Shown: piece after piece, positions 18,301 through 26,205 of the stretch | How the letters are laid out: every line of letters starts with the position of its first letter | Numbering within the stretch: the stretch's first letter is position 1 | Notes under the pieces: model-generated | The model's database searches: none | The model's input: the letters and a program-made list of their open reading frames with translations, nothing else | Told to the model about the DNA's origin: nothing | Position numbers and translations under genes: made by a program | NCBI GenBank assembly: GCA_035502095.1 | Contig: DATJUX010000027.1 | Coordinates: 1 to 40,810 of the forward strand | Direction of reading: 5' to 3' | Source of the DNA: JAKANT01 sp035502095 | GTDB taxonomy: Bacteria > Pseudomonadota > Gammaproteobacteria > Burkholderiales > Burkholderiaceae_F | Length of the DNA stretch: 40,810 nucleotides

Positions 18301-18972
18301 CTAGGCGTTCGGCCTCGCCGCGGCAACCTGCCCGATCGCATGCAGCAGATTCGCGCGCGCCGACACCTCGAAGTGGCGCCGTCCGACGGCGGTGCAATAG
18401 ATCGACGGCCTGTCGAGCAGCTGCTGGAAGAACGGGAGCCGGCGCGCGGCAAAGAAGGCGAGAGCCTCCGCGTCGTCGGCGATCGCGATCAGCGAGCGCT
18501 GCTCGGCAAACACCATGCGTGAATATCGATCGAAGTCGGGCGGCGGCGCCGCGAGCCGCATGAGATCGAGGTCGAGCACCAGCTCGGCTTCAGCGCTGCG
18601 CGCGACGTGCTCGGCGGTGTCGATGACCATCGAGCACGCCGCATCGACGATAGTGCGGTCGAGGCCCGGCGTGTAGACGCGCAGCAGCTGCGCCGACATC
18701 AATTCGTTCGAACCGCGTGCCGCTCCCGGGACGTAGATCGCGTCGTGGAAAAGCAACGCCAGGCACTGCGCCGCCGACAGCTGCTCGCCGAGGGCGATCG
18801 ATGCGTCGAACATCTCCAGCAGGTGCTGTCGATCGTGATACGCGCGGTGCGGTTCGTCGTAGAACGCAAGCACCTGCTCGAGCCGGCCGGGGGAGAAACC
18901 TGCCGCCAGGAGCGGAGCCAAGGCCGGGTGGCGGTGATCGAATTCCGGCTTCGGCGGGCGCATGAGGAGCAT
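18301..18972 (-). CDS. HD-superfamily metal-dependent phosphohydrolase (COG4339-like)
   Basis: A protein of 223 residues with the motifs of the predicted HD phosphohydrolase family: YHDRQHLLEM near residue 45, LFHDAIYVPG with the HD pair, GSNELMSAQL, and a later DLDLMRL. Helices dominate and there is no signal peptide or membrane segment. The substrate is unknown; HD proteins usually cut phosphate esters of nucleotides. The start is uncertain: the ATG at 18963 and a TTG at 18999 are in frame too, and no candidate has a strong ribosome site. It is convergent with the barrel gene and divergent from the fusion enzyme, so it is probably transcribed alone. Confidence 0.8.
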   Translation of the reverse strand: MLLMRPPKPEFDHRHPALAPLLAAGFSPGRLEQVLAFYDEPHRAYHDRQHLLEMFDASIALGEQLSAAQCLALLFHDAIYVPGAARGSNELMSAQLLRVYTPGLDRTIVDAACSMVIDTAEHVARSAEAELVLDLDLMRLAAPPPDFDRYSRMVFAEQRSLIAIADDAEALAFFAARRLPFFQQLLDRPSIYCTAVGRRHFEVSARANLLHAIGQVAAARPNA

Positions 18973-19191
18973 CGTAGAGAGAACCCCGCCGCGAGCCAAC
19001 GCGAATTTTCACCGCGAAAAAGGCGCGGAAGGTCCACCAAACCGGTGCGGCCCGCCTCGCCTTCGAGACGGCCGCCGAGTCTGCGGTTGCAGGCACCGGC
19101 GGTCGCCGAAGGCGGCGTTGTGCACGGTTCGAGTCGTCCTTAGATGTTTCGCGGTCTCCATAGACTGGTCGGGCTGACAAAGGACACTGCC

Positions 19192-21408
19192 ATGACCGCG
19201 CCCCGCTCGAATGCCGCCAGGGCGATTGCCCTCGAACAGACCGTCGCCGCACCCAACTACGCGCCGCTGCCCGTCGTGCTCGAATCGGGCCGGGGCGAGT
19301 GGCTGACGGACGTCGACGGGCGTCGCTACCTGGACATGATGAGCGCCTATTCGGCGGTCAGTCACGGCCACGCGCACCCGCGCCTGGTCGCGAAGCTGGT
19401 CGAGCAGGCCAATGCGGTCGCGGTGACCTCGCGCGCCTATCACACCGCGGCGCTGGGACCATTCCTGGAGAAGGTGGTGCAGCTCACCGGCCTCGGCCGT
19501 GCGCTTCCGGCGAGCGGCGGCGCGGAGTCGGTCGAAACCGCCATCAAGGCCGCCCGGCGCTGGGGCTATCGGGTCAAGGGAATTGCCGCCGATCGCGCCG
19601 AGATCGTCGTCGCGCGCGGCAACTTCCATGGCCGAAGCAGCACCATCGTCGGGTTCTCGACCGAGCCCTCCTATCGCGCCGACTTCGGTCCTTTCGCGCC
19701 CGGCTTTCGCCACTTCGACTTCGGCGACATCGGGTCGCTGGCGGGCGCGATCACCGACAACACCTGCGCCGTCCTGCTCGAGCCGATCCAGGGTGAGGCG
19801 GGCATCGTGGTGCCGCCCGACGGCTTCCTGCGCGCGGTGCGCAAGCTGTGCGACGAACGCCGCATCCTGCTCATTCTCGATGAAGTGCAATCCGGGCTCG
19901 GCCGCACCGGGCGCTGGTTTGCGTTCCAGCACGAGGGAATCCGCCCCGACGGACTGATCCTCGGCAAGGCTCTCGGCGGCGGCCTGCTGCCGGTGAGCTG
20001 CTTCGTCGCCACCAACGAGGTGATGGAATTGTTCGAACCCGGCAGTCACGGCTCGACGTTCGGCGGCAATCCGCTTGCGGCAGCCGTCGGCCTGGAAGCG
20101 CTGCGCGTCATCGAAGACGAGCAACTGGTCGCACGCAGCGCGGCGCTCGGTGCCCATCTCATGGCTCGGCTGCAGGCGATCGACTCGCCGCTTATCCGCG
20201 CCGTGCGCGGACGCGGCCTCTGGGTCGGCGTCGATCTCGATCCGCGGCTCGCCTCGGCGCGCGCCGTCGTGGAGCGCATGGCCGAACGCGGCGTGCTTAC
20301 CAAGGACACGCACGAAACGGTGATCCGCTTCGCCCCGCCGCTCACCATTCAGCGCGCCGCGCTCGACTGGGGCATCGACATGTTCATCGAGACGCTGCAC
20401 GAATTCGAGCCGGCGCCCGCACGCGCGACCGATGCGAAGACGGTCCGGATCGCCGCCAAACGCGCGGCGCTGAAGGGTGCAGCGGGCGCGGCGACGCCGG
20501 CCGCGCGCCTGATGATGAGCGCACCGGATTTCTTCGAGGTGAGCTACCGGATCAATCCGTGGATGGACCCGGCGAACTGGCAGGTCTCCGCCGACCGCCT
20601 TGCGCGCGACGCGCGCAACGGGTGGGCGCAACTGAAGCACACCTACGAGTCGCTCGGTGCAGAGATCGAAGTGCAACACCCGGAGCGCGGCCTGCCGGAC
20701 ATGGTCTTCACCGCCAACGCCGCGGTGGTGCTCGATCGCAAGGTGATGCTCGCACGCTTCCTCTGCCCCGAGCGGCAGGGCGAGGAGCCGCATGACCGCG
20801 CTTTCTTCGAGGCGCTGCGCGAGCGCGGCCTGGTCGATGCGATCCTGGCCCCCCCGCAAGGCCTGTACTTCGAGGGCGCCGGCGATGCGATCTGGGATCG
20901 CAGCCGCGGCGTGCTGTGGACGGGTTACGGACAACGCTCGAGCCGCGACATGCATCACGTGCTCGCCGATGCCTACGGAGTGCCGGCAGTGGCGCTGGAG
21001 CTGGTCGATCCGCGCTTCTATCACCTCGACACCTGCTTCTGCGTCCTGCCGCGCGGCGACATCCTGTGGTTCAGGCCCGCGCTGTCGGCGGCAAGCCAGG
21101 TGCTGGTCGAGGAACTCGCGGGACGCGACCGGCTGATCGACGCGAGCGAGGACGATGCGCACCATCTCGCCGTCAACTCGGTCAGCCTGGGCGACGACGT
21201 GGTGCTGTGCCATGCGAGCGAGCGGCTGCGCGCCCAGCTGCGCGAGCGCGGCTACCGGCCGCATGTCGTGTCGCTCGATTCGTTCAACCGGTCGGGCGGC
21301 GCCGCATACTGCCTCACGTTGCGCCTGGACGTCTCGACGCGTCCGGAGGCGCGGCACGCACCGGCGGTCGGCGCGGGAAATTCGGCCGCACTGCGGATCG
21401 CTGCCTGA
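19192..21408 (+). CDS. rocD: Fusion: ornithine aminotransferase + arginine dihydrolase/DDAH-like domain
   Basis: A 738-residue two-domain enzyme. Residues 1-405 are a class-III PLP aminotransferase close to ornithine aminotransferase (YSAVSHGHAHPRL, VETAIKAARRWGY, NFHGRSSTIVGFS), with Asp230 (DEVQ) and Schiff-base Lys259 (GKALGGG). It would convert ornithine plus 2-oxoglutarate to glutamate semialdehyde plus glutamate. After an Ala-rich linker, residues 441-722 form a guanidine-modifying (DDAH/arginine-deiminase superfamily) domain: INPWM, FTAN with Asn509, FEGAGD with Glu561 and Asp565, His611 in FYHLDT, and nucleophile Cys707. In related enzymes this fold makes ornithine directly from arginine (ArgZ/AgrE) or from citrulline (CtlX). 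The ATG at 19192 has AAGGA seven bases upstream and is preferred over the ATG at 19144. The product of the second domain would feed the first. Confidence 0.9.
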   Translation: MTAPRSNAARAIALEQTVAAPNYAPLPVVLESGRGEWLTDVDGRRYLDMMSAYSAVSHGHAHPRLVAKLVEQANAVAVTSRAYHTAALGPFLEKVVQLTGLGRALPASGGAESVETAIKAARRWGYRVKGIAADRAEIVVARGNFHGRSSTIVGFSTEPSYRADFGPFAPGFRHFDFGDIGSLAGAITDNTCAVLLEPIQGEAGIVVPPDGFLRAVRKLCDERRILLILDEVQSGLGRTGRWFAFQHEGIRPDGLILGKALGGGLLPVSCFVATNEVMELFEPGSHGSTFGGNPLAAAVGLEALRVIEDEQLVARSAALGAHLMARLQAIDSPLIRAVRGRGLWVGVDLDPRLASARAVVERMAERGVLTKDTHETVIRFAPPLTIQRAALDWGIDMFIETLHEFEPAPARATDAKTVRIAAKRAALKGAAGAATPAARLMMSAPDFFEVSYRINPWMDPANWQVSADRLARDARNGWAQLKHTYESLGAEIEVQHPERGLPDMVFTANAAVVLDRKVMLARFLCPERQGEEPHDRAFFEALRERGLVDAILAPPQGLYFEGAGDAIWDRSRGVLWTGYGQRSSRDMHHVLADAYGVPAVALELVDPRFYHLDTCFCVLPRGDILWFRPALSAASQVLVEELAGRDRLIDASEDDAHHLAVNSVSLGDDVVLCHASERLRAQLRERGYRPHVVSLDSFNRSGGAAYCLTLRLDVSTRPEARHAPAVGAGNSAALRIAA

Positions 21409-21444
21409 TCCGATTCATCCGAACATCTCATCCGAATGTCGTAC

Positions 21445-21480
21445 GGGCGCCGCGCGCGATACGCGCAGCGCCCATCTTTT
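21445..21480 (+). terminator. Intrinsic terminator of the fusion-enzyme gene
   Basis: Starting 36 bases after the stop codon, 21445-21450 pairs with 21468-21473 (6 bp), then one mismatch, then 21452-21456 with 21462-21466 (5 bp) around loop CGATA. ATCTTTT follows at once. A GC-rich stem with a T-run is the textbook rho-independent form, and it is the clearest one in the window. It separates the fusion gene from the membrane-protein gene downstream. Confidence 0.75.
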
Positions 21481-21550
21481 CGCGCCGCGGTGCGCGCGCG
21501 ACGGGAAGGGGCTAGCGGCGCTCGCCCGATCGGTCGATGACTGCGAGGCG

Positions 21551-22228
21551 GTGCCTGACGAAAACTTCGACATCGCCAACCCGACTGCGGATTTCATGCG
21601 CCTCGTCGCCGCCCGCCCTGACGCAGCCGCATCCGACGAATCGGACGACACACCCATCACCCCCCGCGGAATGGCCGCGCCGCCCGCACCGCGTGCAACG
21701 CGCCAGGAAGCCGACGCAGCCCGCCCGGCGACGATCAGGATCGAAGCCGCGGTGCGCGCCGCACCGCCGCTGCGGCATCGCGACCTCGAACGCGAGCTCG
21801 ATCGCGCCCAGGCTGCGGCCGCGGGCAAACAAGGACCATTCGGCCACCACTTGCACCGGCTGCTGGTCTCCCAGGGACTGGTGCTGAATGCGTTCGTGAT
21901 CCTGCTCGTGTTCGGGTGGCATTCGCCGGTGCCGGGCTGGCGCGTCCTGCTTGGTGGGCTCGCGTTGGCCGGGGCAGTACTCGCGGGCTGGGTCGGCGTG
22001 GTTCTGCGCAGTGGACGTCGCGCGCTGCGTGCGACCGGCCACGAACGAACGCTCGGCCTGCTCGCGCTACGCGCACTGCCCGCGAGCTTCATCGCCGGAT
22101 GGATCGCGCTGTCGCTTTACGCGCTCGCGCTTCCGCCGTCGGCCAAGGCGTCCGAAGAAGCCCGCCAGGCGGCACCGCAACCGGGCGGCCCGGCGCCAGC
22201 GAAAGACACCCGCGAGAACCTGCCGTAG
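21551..22228 (+). CDS. Unknown protein with about three transmembrane helices
   Basis: Not recognised. From the GTG at 21551 it has 225 residues. The first ~100 are acidic, then Pro/Ala/Arg-rich and probably disordered. Three hydrophobic segments follow at about 105-125, 130-150 and 165-190, and the tail is polar and Pro-rich. There is no signal peptide, so the N-terminus is likely cytoplasmic. The start is uncertain: GAGG lies only two bases before the GTG, and the ATG at 21596 is an alternative. An intrinsic terminator lies just upstream, so it should have its own promoter. It converges on the GNAT gene with a 12-base gap. The reading frame shows the strong third-position GC of real genes here. 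Confidence 0.6.
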   Translation: MPDENFDIANPTADFMRLVAARPDAAASDESDDTPITPRGMAAPPAPRATRQEADAARPATIRIEAAVRAAPPLRHRDLERELDRAQAAAAGKQGPFGHHLHRLLVSQGLVLNAFVILLVFGWHSPVPGWRVLLGGLALAGAVLAGWVGVVLRSGRRALRATGHERTLGLLALRALPASFIAGWIALSLYALALPPSAKASEEARQAAPQPGGPAPAKDTRENLP

Positions 22229-22240
22229 AGCGCCCGCCGT

Positions 22241-22714
22241 TCAATTCCCGGCGGCTGCGAGCGCTTTCACGAGTACCAGCGCCGGCGTGCGCGCATGCCA
22301 GAGCGTCGTCGATTCGAACAGCGGCGCAAACCCGTGCTTGAGGTAGAAGCGGCGCGTCCGCGCGTAGTTCGCGTCGGGGTTGGAAGGGCCGAGCGTTTTC
22401 ACGTGCAACCAGCGCCCTGCACGCATTGCCGCGGCGCCTTCGGCTGTGCGCAGCAACTCGGTGCCAACGCCGCGGCCGTGCCAGGCGCGGGCGACCACCA
22501 GGAAATGGACCTCGAATGATCGAGGCTGCGGTTCGGTGAGCGTGATCGCCCCGATCAGCGTGCCCTCGGCGACTGCGATCCATGAGCGATGGCGCGCGAG
22601 GTCGGCCAGATAGCGAGCGTTGGAGGCGGGGCGTCCGAACCATTCCGGCACGCTTGCAAGCACCTCCGCGCACCCCGACGCAAAACCCGGCCCGTAGGTG
22701 ACGACCGCGATCAC
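22241..22714 (-). CDS. GNAT family N-acetyltransferase
   Basis: A 157-residue acetyltransferase of the GNAT fold. The acetyl-CoA pyrophosphate loop RGVGTELL lies at about residue 83 after a VVARAWHG strand, and the C-terminal YARTRRFYLKHGFAPLFEST is motif B. The substrate is unknown; proteins, amines and aminoglycosides are all possible for the family. The GTG at 22714 overlaps the stop of the crotonase gene (GTGA), making it the last gene of a four-gene operon with a deacetylase and an acyl-CoA synthetase. That context makes a protein lysine or small-molecule acylation role attractive. Confidence 0.85.
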   Translation of the reverse strand: MIAVVTYGPGFASGCAEVLASVPEWFGRPASNARYLADLARHRSWIAVAEGTLIGAITLTEPQPRSFEVHFLVVARAWHGRGVGTELLRTAEGAAAMRAGRWLHVKTLGPSNPDANYARTRRFYLKHGFAPLFESTTLWHARTPALVLVKALAAAGN

Positions 22715-23520
22715 GCCTGCGGCGGCTCCCACTCCGGCCTGCGCTTGTCGATGAACGCCTGCACCCCTTCCTGGGCGACAGGATCGATCATGTTGCACGC
22801 CATGGTCTGGCCAGCGAGTTGATAGGCGGCTTCGATGCCCATCTCGGCCTGGCGATAGAAGAGATCCTTGCCGAGTGCGATGGCCGCGGCGGGCTTGGCG
22901 ACGATCGCGTCGGTGAGCCTGGCGATTTCGGCATCGAGTGCCTCCGGCGCGGCAACACGGTTGATCAAGCCGCGATGCTTGGCCGTCACAGCATCGATGA
23001 ACTCGCCCGTGACCAGCATCTCGAAGGCGCGCTTGCGATCGACGTTGCGCGAGAGAGCGACCCCTGGCGTCGAGCAGAACAGCCCGACGTTGATGCCGGA
23101 GACGGCAAACCGCGCCTCTGTCGAGGCGACCGCAAGGTCGCACATCGCCACCAGCTGGCACCCGGCCGCCGTTGCGATGCCGTGCACCCGCGCGATCACC
23201 GGCTGCGGCATCTTCTGCACCCGCATCATCACGCGGGTGCACTCCGCAAACAGCTTGCGGTAGTAGTCGATGTCCGGGTTGGCCTTCATCTGCTTCAGAT
23301 CGTGGCCGGCGCAGAAGGCCTTGCCCGCGCCCCCGAGCACGACCACGCGCACCGCGGGATCGGCGGCGATCTTCTGCAGTGTCGCGTGCAACGCCGCCAG
23401 CATCTCCTCCGACAGCGAATTGAACTGGTCGGGACGGTTCAGCGTGACGTGTGCCACCCCGCCCGCGCGCCGCTCCAGCACCAGCGGCTCCAGTTCGGCA
23501 TTTTTCTCCGGCGCGTTCAT
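22711..23520 (-). CDS. Enoyl-CoA hydratase/isomerase family, ECHDC3-like
   Basis: A 269-residue crotonase-fold protein. The oxyanion-hole motif FCAGHDLKQM lies near residue 70, and GIATAAGCQLVAMCD and GLFCSTPGVALSR follow. These match the ECHDC3-type subfamily closely. The two catalytic glutamates of true enoyl-CoA hydratases are absent: the first position is Gln in AGCQL and the second falls in the VSGINVG strand. Hydratase activity is therefore doubtful; thioester hydrolysis, isomerisation or a binding role is possible. The ATG at 23520 has GAGGGA four bases upstream and is preferred over the GTG at 23535. It lies 15 bases after the synthetase gene and overlaps the GNAT gene. Confidence 0.87.
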   Translation of the reverse strand: MNAPEKNAELEPLVLERRAGGVAHVTLNRPDQFNSLSEEMLAALHATLQKIAADPAVRVVVLGGAGKAFCAGHDLKQMKANPDIDYYRKLFAECTRVMMRVQKMPQPVIARVHGIATAAGCQLVAMCDLAVASTEARFAVSGINVGLFCSTPGVALSRNVDRKRAFEMLVTGEFIDAVTAKHRGLINRVAAPEALDAEIARLTDAIVAKPAAAIALGKDLFYRQAEMGIEAAYQLAGQTMACNMIDPVAQEGVQAFIDKRRPEWEPPQA

Positions 23521-23535
23521 CGAGTCCCTCTTCAC

Positions 23536-25191
23536 CTAACTGTCGATCGCCCTCGCGGACTTCGCCTGCTGGCGCAGCGCGAATTTCTGGATCTTTCCAG
23601 TGCTGGTCTTCGGCAGCGCGCCGAACACGACCTGCTTCGGCGTCTTGAAACCGGCCAGGTGCTTGCGACAGTGCGCGATCAGCTCTTCGGGCGTCACCTG
23701 CGCGCCCTCCTTCAGCTCGACGAACGCGCAGGGCACTTCGCCCCACTTCGGGTCCGGCAGCGCGACCACCGCGGCGAGCATCACGGCCGGATGGCGGTAC
23801 AGCACATCCTCGACCTCGATCGACGAGATATTCTCGCCGCCCGAGATGATGATGTCCTTGCTGCGGTCCTTGATGCGCAGATAGCCGTCGGCCTGGAGCA
23901 CCGCGAGATCGCCCGAGTGGAACCAGCCGCCGGCAAACGCCTCGGCGGTTGCCGCCGCGTTCTTCAGGTAGCCCTTCATCGTGATGTTGCCGCGGAACAT
24001 CACCTCGCCGATCGTTTCTCCGTCAGCGGGCACCTCGCGCATCGTTTCGGGATCGAGCACCGTGACGCTCTCCTCCATCGGGTAGCGCACGCCCTGGCGA
24101 CCGTTCTTCGCCGCGCGCTCGCCCACCTCGAGCATGTCCCAGCCCGCCTGCTTCGCGCACACCGTGGCGGGGCCATAGGTTTCGGTCAGGCCGTACACGT
24201 GCACCAGGTCGAAGCCGATCCGGTCCATGCCTTCGATCATCGCGGCCGGCGGCGCTGCACCTGCCACCATCGCCTTCACCCGTCGCGCGCTGCCCGCCTT
24301 GAGCTCGTCGGGCGCATTGATCAGCAGCGAATGCACGATCGGGGCGCCACAGTAGTGGGTGACGCCGTGTTCGCGGATCGCATCGAAGATCGCCTTCGCC
24401 TCCACCTTGCGCAGGCAGACGTTGACGCCCGACTGGGCGGCGACGGTCCACGGAAAACACCAGCCGTTGCAGTGGAACATCGGCAGAGTCCAGAGGTACA
24501 CCGGGTGGTGCGGCATCGCCCAGACGAGAACGTTGGAGACCGCGTTCAGGTACGCGCCGCGATGGTGATAGACGACGCCCTTCGGATTGCCGGTCGTTCC
24601 CGACGTGTAGTTGAGCGCGATCGCGTCCCACTCGTCGACGGGCGGCGACCACGCGAATTCGACGCTGCCGGCTGCGGTGAACTCCTCGTAGTCGAGCCCG
24701 CCGAGACGCTCGCCCGGCCCCTCGTAGATCGGATCGAGCACGTCGATCACCTCGATCGACCGGCCGCTCTGCGCCAGCGCCGCCTTGGCGATCGCTGCGA
24801 ACTCACGGTCGACGAAAAACAGCTTCGCCTCGCCGTGGCCGAGCATGAACGCCACCGACGCGACGTCGAGGCGCGTGTTGATCGCATTGAGCACGCAGCC
24901 CGCCATCGGGACGCCGAAATGCATCTCGACCATCTCCGGCGTGTTGGCGAGCATCGCCGCGACCGTGTCACCGCGACCGAGGCCGCGCCGGGTCAGCGCA
25001 TCGGCCAATTGCCTGCAGCGGGCATAGGTCTGGCGCCAGTCGCGGCGAATGGTCCGCGCACCCGTGCCGTGCACGATGGCGGGCAGTTCCGGATAAACGC
25101 TGCCGGCGCGCTCGAGGAAGGTGAGCGGGGTCAGCGCCGCGTAGTTGGCCTGGTTCCGGTCCAGGCCCTGGTCGAAGATCGGGTTCGGCAT
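23536..25191 (-). CDS. AMP-forming acyl-CoA synthetase
   Basis: A 551-residue member of the ANL adenylating superfamily. It would activate a medium or branched fatty acid, or an aromatic acid, to the CoA thioester via acyl-AMP. Motifs in order: P-loop YTSGTTGNPKG at about 195, VYGLTETYG (A5), GWFHSGDLA and KDRSKDIIISGGENIS (A7-A8 hinge), and the adenylation lysine Lys533 in PKTSTGKIQKF (A10). It resembles the AMP-binding ligases often coded with crotonases in betaproteobacteria. It sits four bases after the deacetylase gene and 15 before the crotonase. Lys533 is the residue that is acetylated to switch off related acyl-CoA synthetases, which is notable given the deacetylase and GNAT in the same operon. 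Substrate not predictable. Confidence 0.92.
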   Translation of the reverse strand: MPNPIFDQGLDRNQANYAALTPLTFLERAGSVYPELPAIVHGTGARTIRRDWRQTYARCRQLADALTRRGLGRGDTVAAMLANTPEMVEMHFGVPMAGCVLNAINTRLDVASVAFMLGHGEAKLFFVDREFAAIAKAALAQSGRSIEVIDVLDPIYEGPGERLGGLDYEEFTAAGSVEFAWSPPVDEWDAIALNYTSGTTGNPKGVVYHHRGAYLNAVSNVLVWAMPHHPVYLWTLPMFHCNGWCFPWTVAAQSGVNVCLRKVEAKAIFDAIREHGVTHYCGAPIVHSLLINAPDELKAGSARRVKAMVAGAAPPAAMIEGMDRIGFDLVHVYGLTETYGPATVCAKQAGWDMLEVGERAAKNGRQGVRYPMEESVTVLDPETMREVPADGETIGEVMFRGNITMKGYLKNAAATAEAFAGGWFHSGDLAVLQADGYLRIKDRSKDIIISGGENISSIEVEDVLYRHPAVMLAAVVALPDPKWGEVPCAFVELKEGAQVTPEELIAHCRKHLAGFKTPKQVVFGALPKTSTGKIQKFALRQQAKSARAIDS

Positions 25192-25195
25192 GGCG

Positions 25196-26119
25196 TCACA
25201 GGCCTCCGAGCGTGCGCACGTGGGCCGCGACGCTGCGCGCCAGCGCGCTCAGGTTGTAGCCCCCTTCGAGCGAGCTCACGATGCGACCGCGGGCGTGGCG
25301 CGCCGCGAGGTCCACCAGCTGCTTCGTGATGAAGGCATAGTCGGCTTCGACCAGGCCCATCTGGCCGAGGTCGTCCTCACGGTGCGCGTCGAAACCGGCG
25401 GAGATGAAGATCATCTCCGGCTCGAACGCCTGCAGGCGCGGCATCCAGACCTGTTCCACCACTTCGCGCACCCGGTCTCCCCGCGTTCCGGCGGGCAGCG
25501 GCACGTTGAGCATGTTTTTCGCCGGATTCTCGGTGCCCGTGTAGGGATAGAAGGGATGCTGAAAAAAACTGGCCATCAGCACCCGGTCGTCGTCGGAGAG
25601 GATGTCCTCCGTGCCGTTGCCGTGATGGACGTCGAAATCGATCACCGCCACCCGTTTCAACCCGTGCCGCTCGATCGCATGCAATGCGCCTATCGCCACG
25701 TTGTTGAGGAAACAGAAGCCCATCGCCCCGCTCGCCAGCGCGTGATGCCCCGGCGGCCGGATGGCGCAGAACGCGTTGGCCAGTTCGCCGGAGACCACCC
25801 GGTCGGTGGCATCGATCACCGCACCCGCGGCACGCAGCGCGGCCTCCCACGAATCGGGATTCATCGACGTGTCCGGATCGAGCGGAACATAGCCGTGCTT
25901 TGGTATTCTGGACACCAGCCCGCTGACGTAGTCGGCCGCGTGCGCGCGCACGACGGCTTCGAGGGGCGCCGGTGGAGCTTCGAACGGGGCGAGATGGCTG
26001 GCAAGTCCCACCGCGATCAGGTGGTCGTTGATCGCAGCCAGGCGCTCCGGACTCTCTGGATGCCAGGAACCCATTTCGTGCGCACCGCATGCGCGATGCG
26101 TGAACAGGCCTGTTGTCAC
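25196..26119 (-). CDS. Histone-deacetylase-family (AcuC-like) deacetylase
   Basis: A 307-residue zinc amidohydrolase of the arginase/deacetylase fold. It carries the active-site His pair in RPPGHHA, zinc ligands in DFDVHHGNGT (Asp and His) and SAGFDAHREDD (Asp), and the catalytic Tyr in SLEGGYNL. All residues needed for deacetylation are present. Bacterial members remove acetyl groups from protein lysine (AcuC) or from acetylpolyamines. The GTG start at 26119 follows an AAGGGAGA ribosome site. It is the first gene of the leftward operon with synthetase, crotonase and GNAT, and is divergent from moxR with an 86-base shared upstream region. Confidence 0.92.
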   Translation of the reverse strand: MTTGLFTHRACGAHEMGSWHPESPERLAAINDHLIAVGLASHLAPFEAPPAPLEAVVRAHAADYVSGLVSRIPKHGYVPLDPDTSMNPDSWEAALRAAGAVIDATDRVVSGELANAFCAIRPPGHHALASGAMGFCFLNNVAIGALHAIERHGLKRVAVIDFDVHHGNGTEDILSDDDRVLMASFFQHPFYPYTGTENPAKNMLNVPLPAGTRGDRVREVVEQVWMPRLQAFEPEMIFISAGFDAHREDDLGQMGLVEADYAFITKQLVDLAARHARGRIVSSLEGGYNLSALARSVAAHVRTLGGL

Positions 26120-26205
26120 GGTCTCCCTTTGCTCCCTGTCGCTTCCCTACTGTTCTCGCTCCCTGACGCGCGACTCGGCGTGGAGAGCCGTTTGAGGCAA
26201 GTCTA

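Noticed and set aside
19009..21357. 782-codon minus-strand frame opposite the fusion enzyme
   Set aside because: Antisense shadow; no recognisable domain and Arg/Gln-biased composition.
22819..25329. Very long plus-strand open frame (836 codons) across the crotonase and synthetase genes
   Set aside because: Low-complexity His/Arg/Asp composition with no motifs; it is antisense to two clear enzymes and spans their gene boundary.
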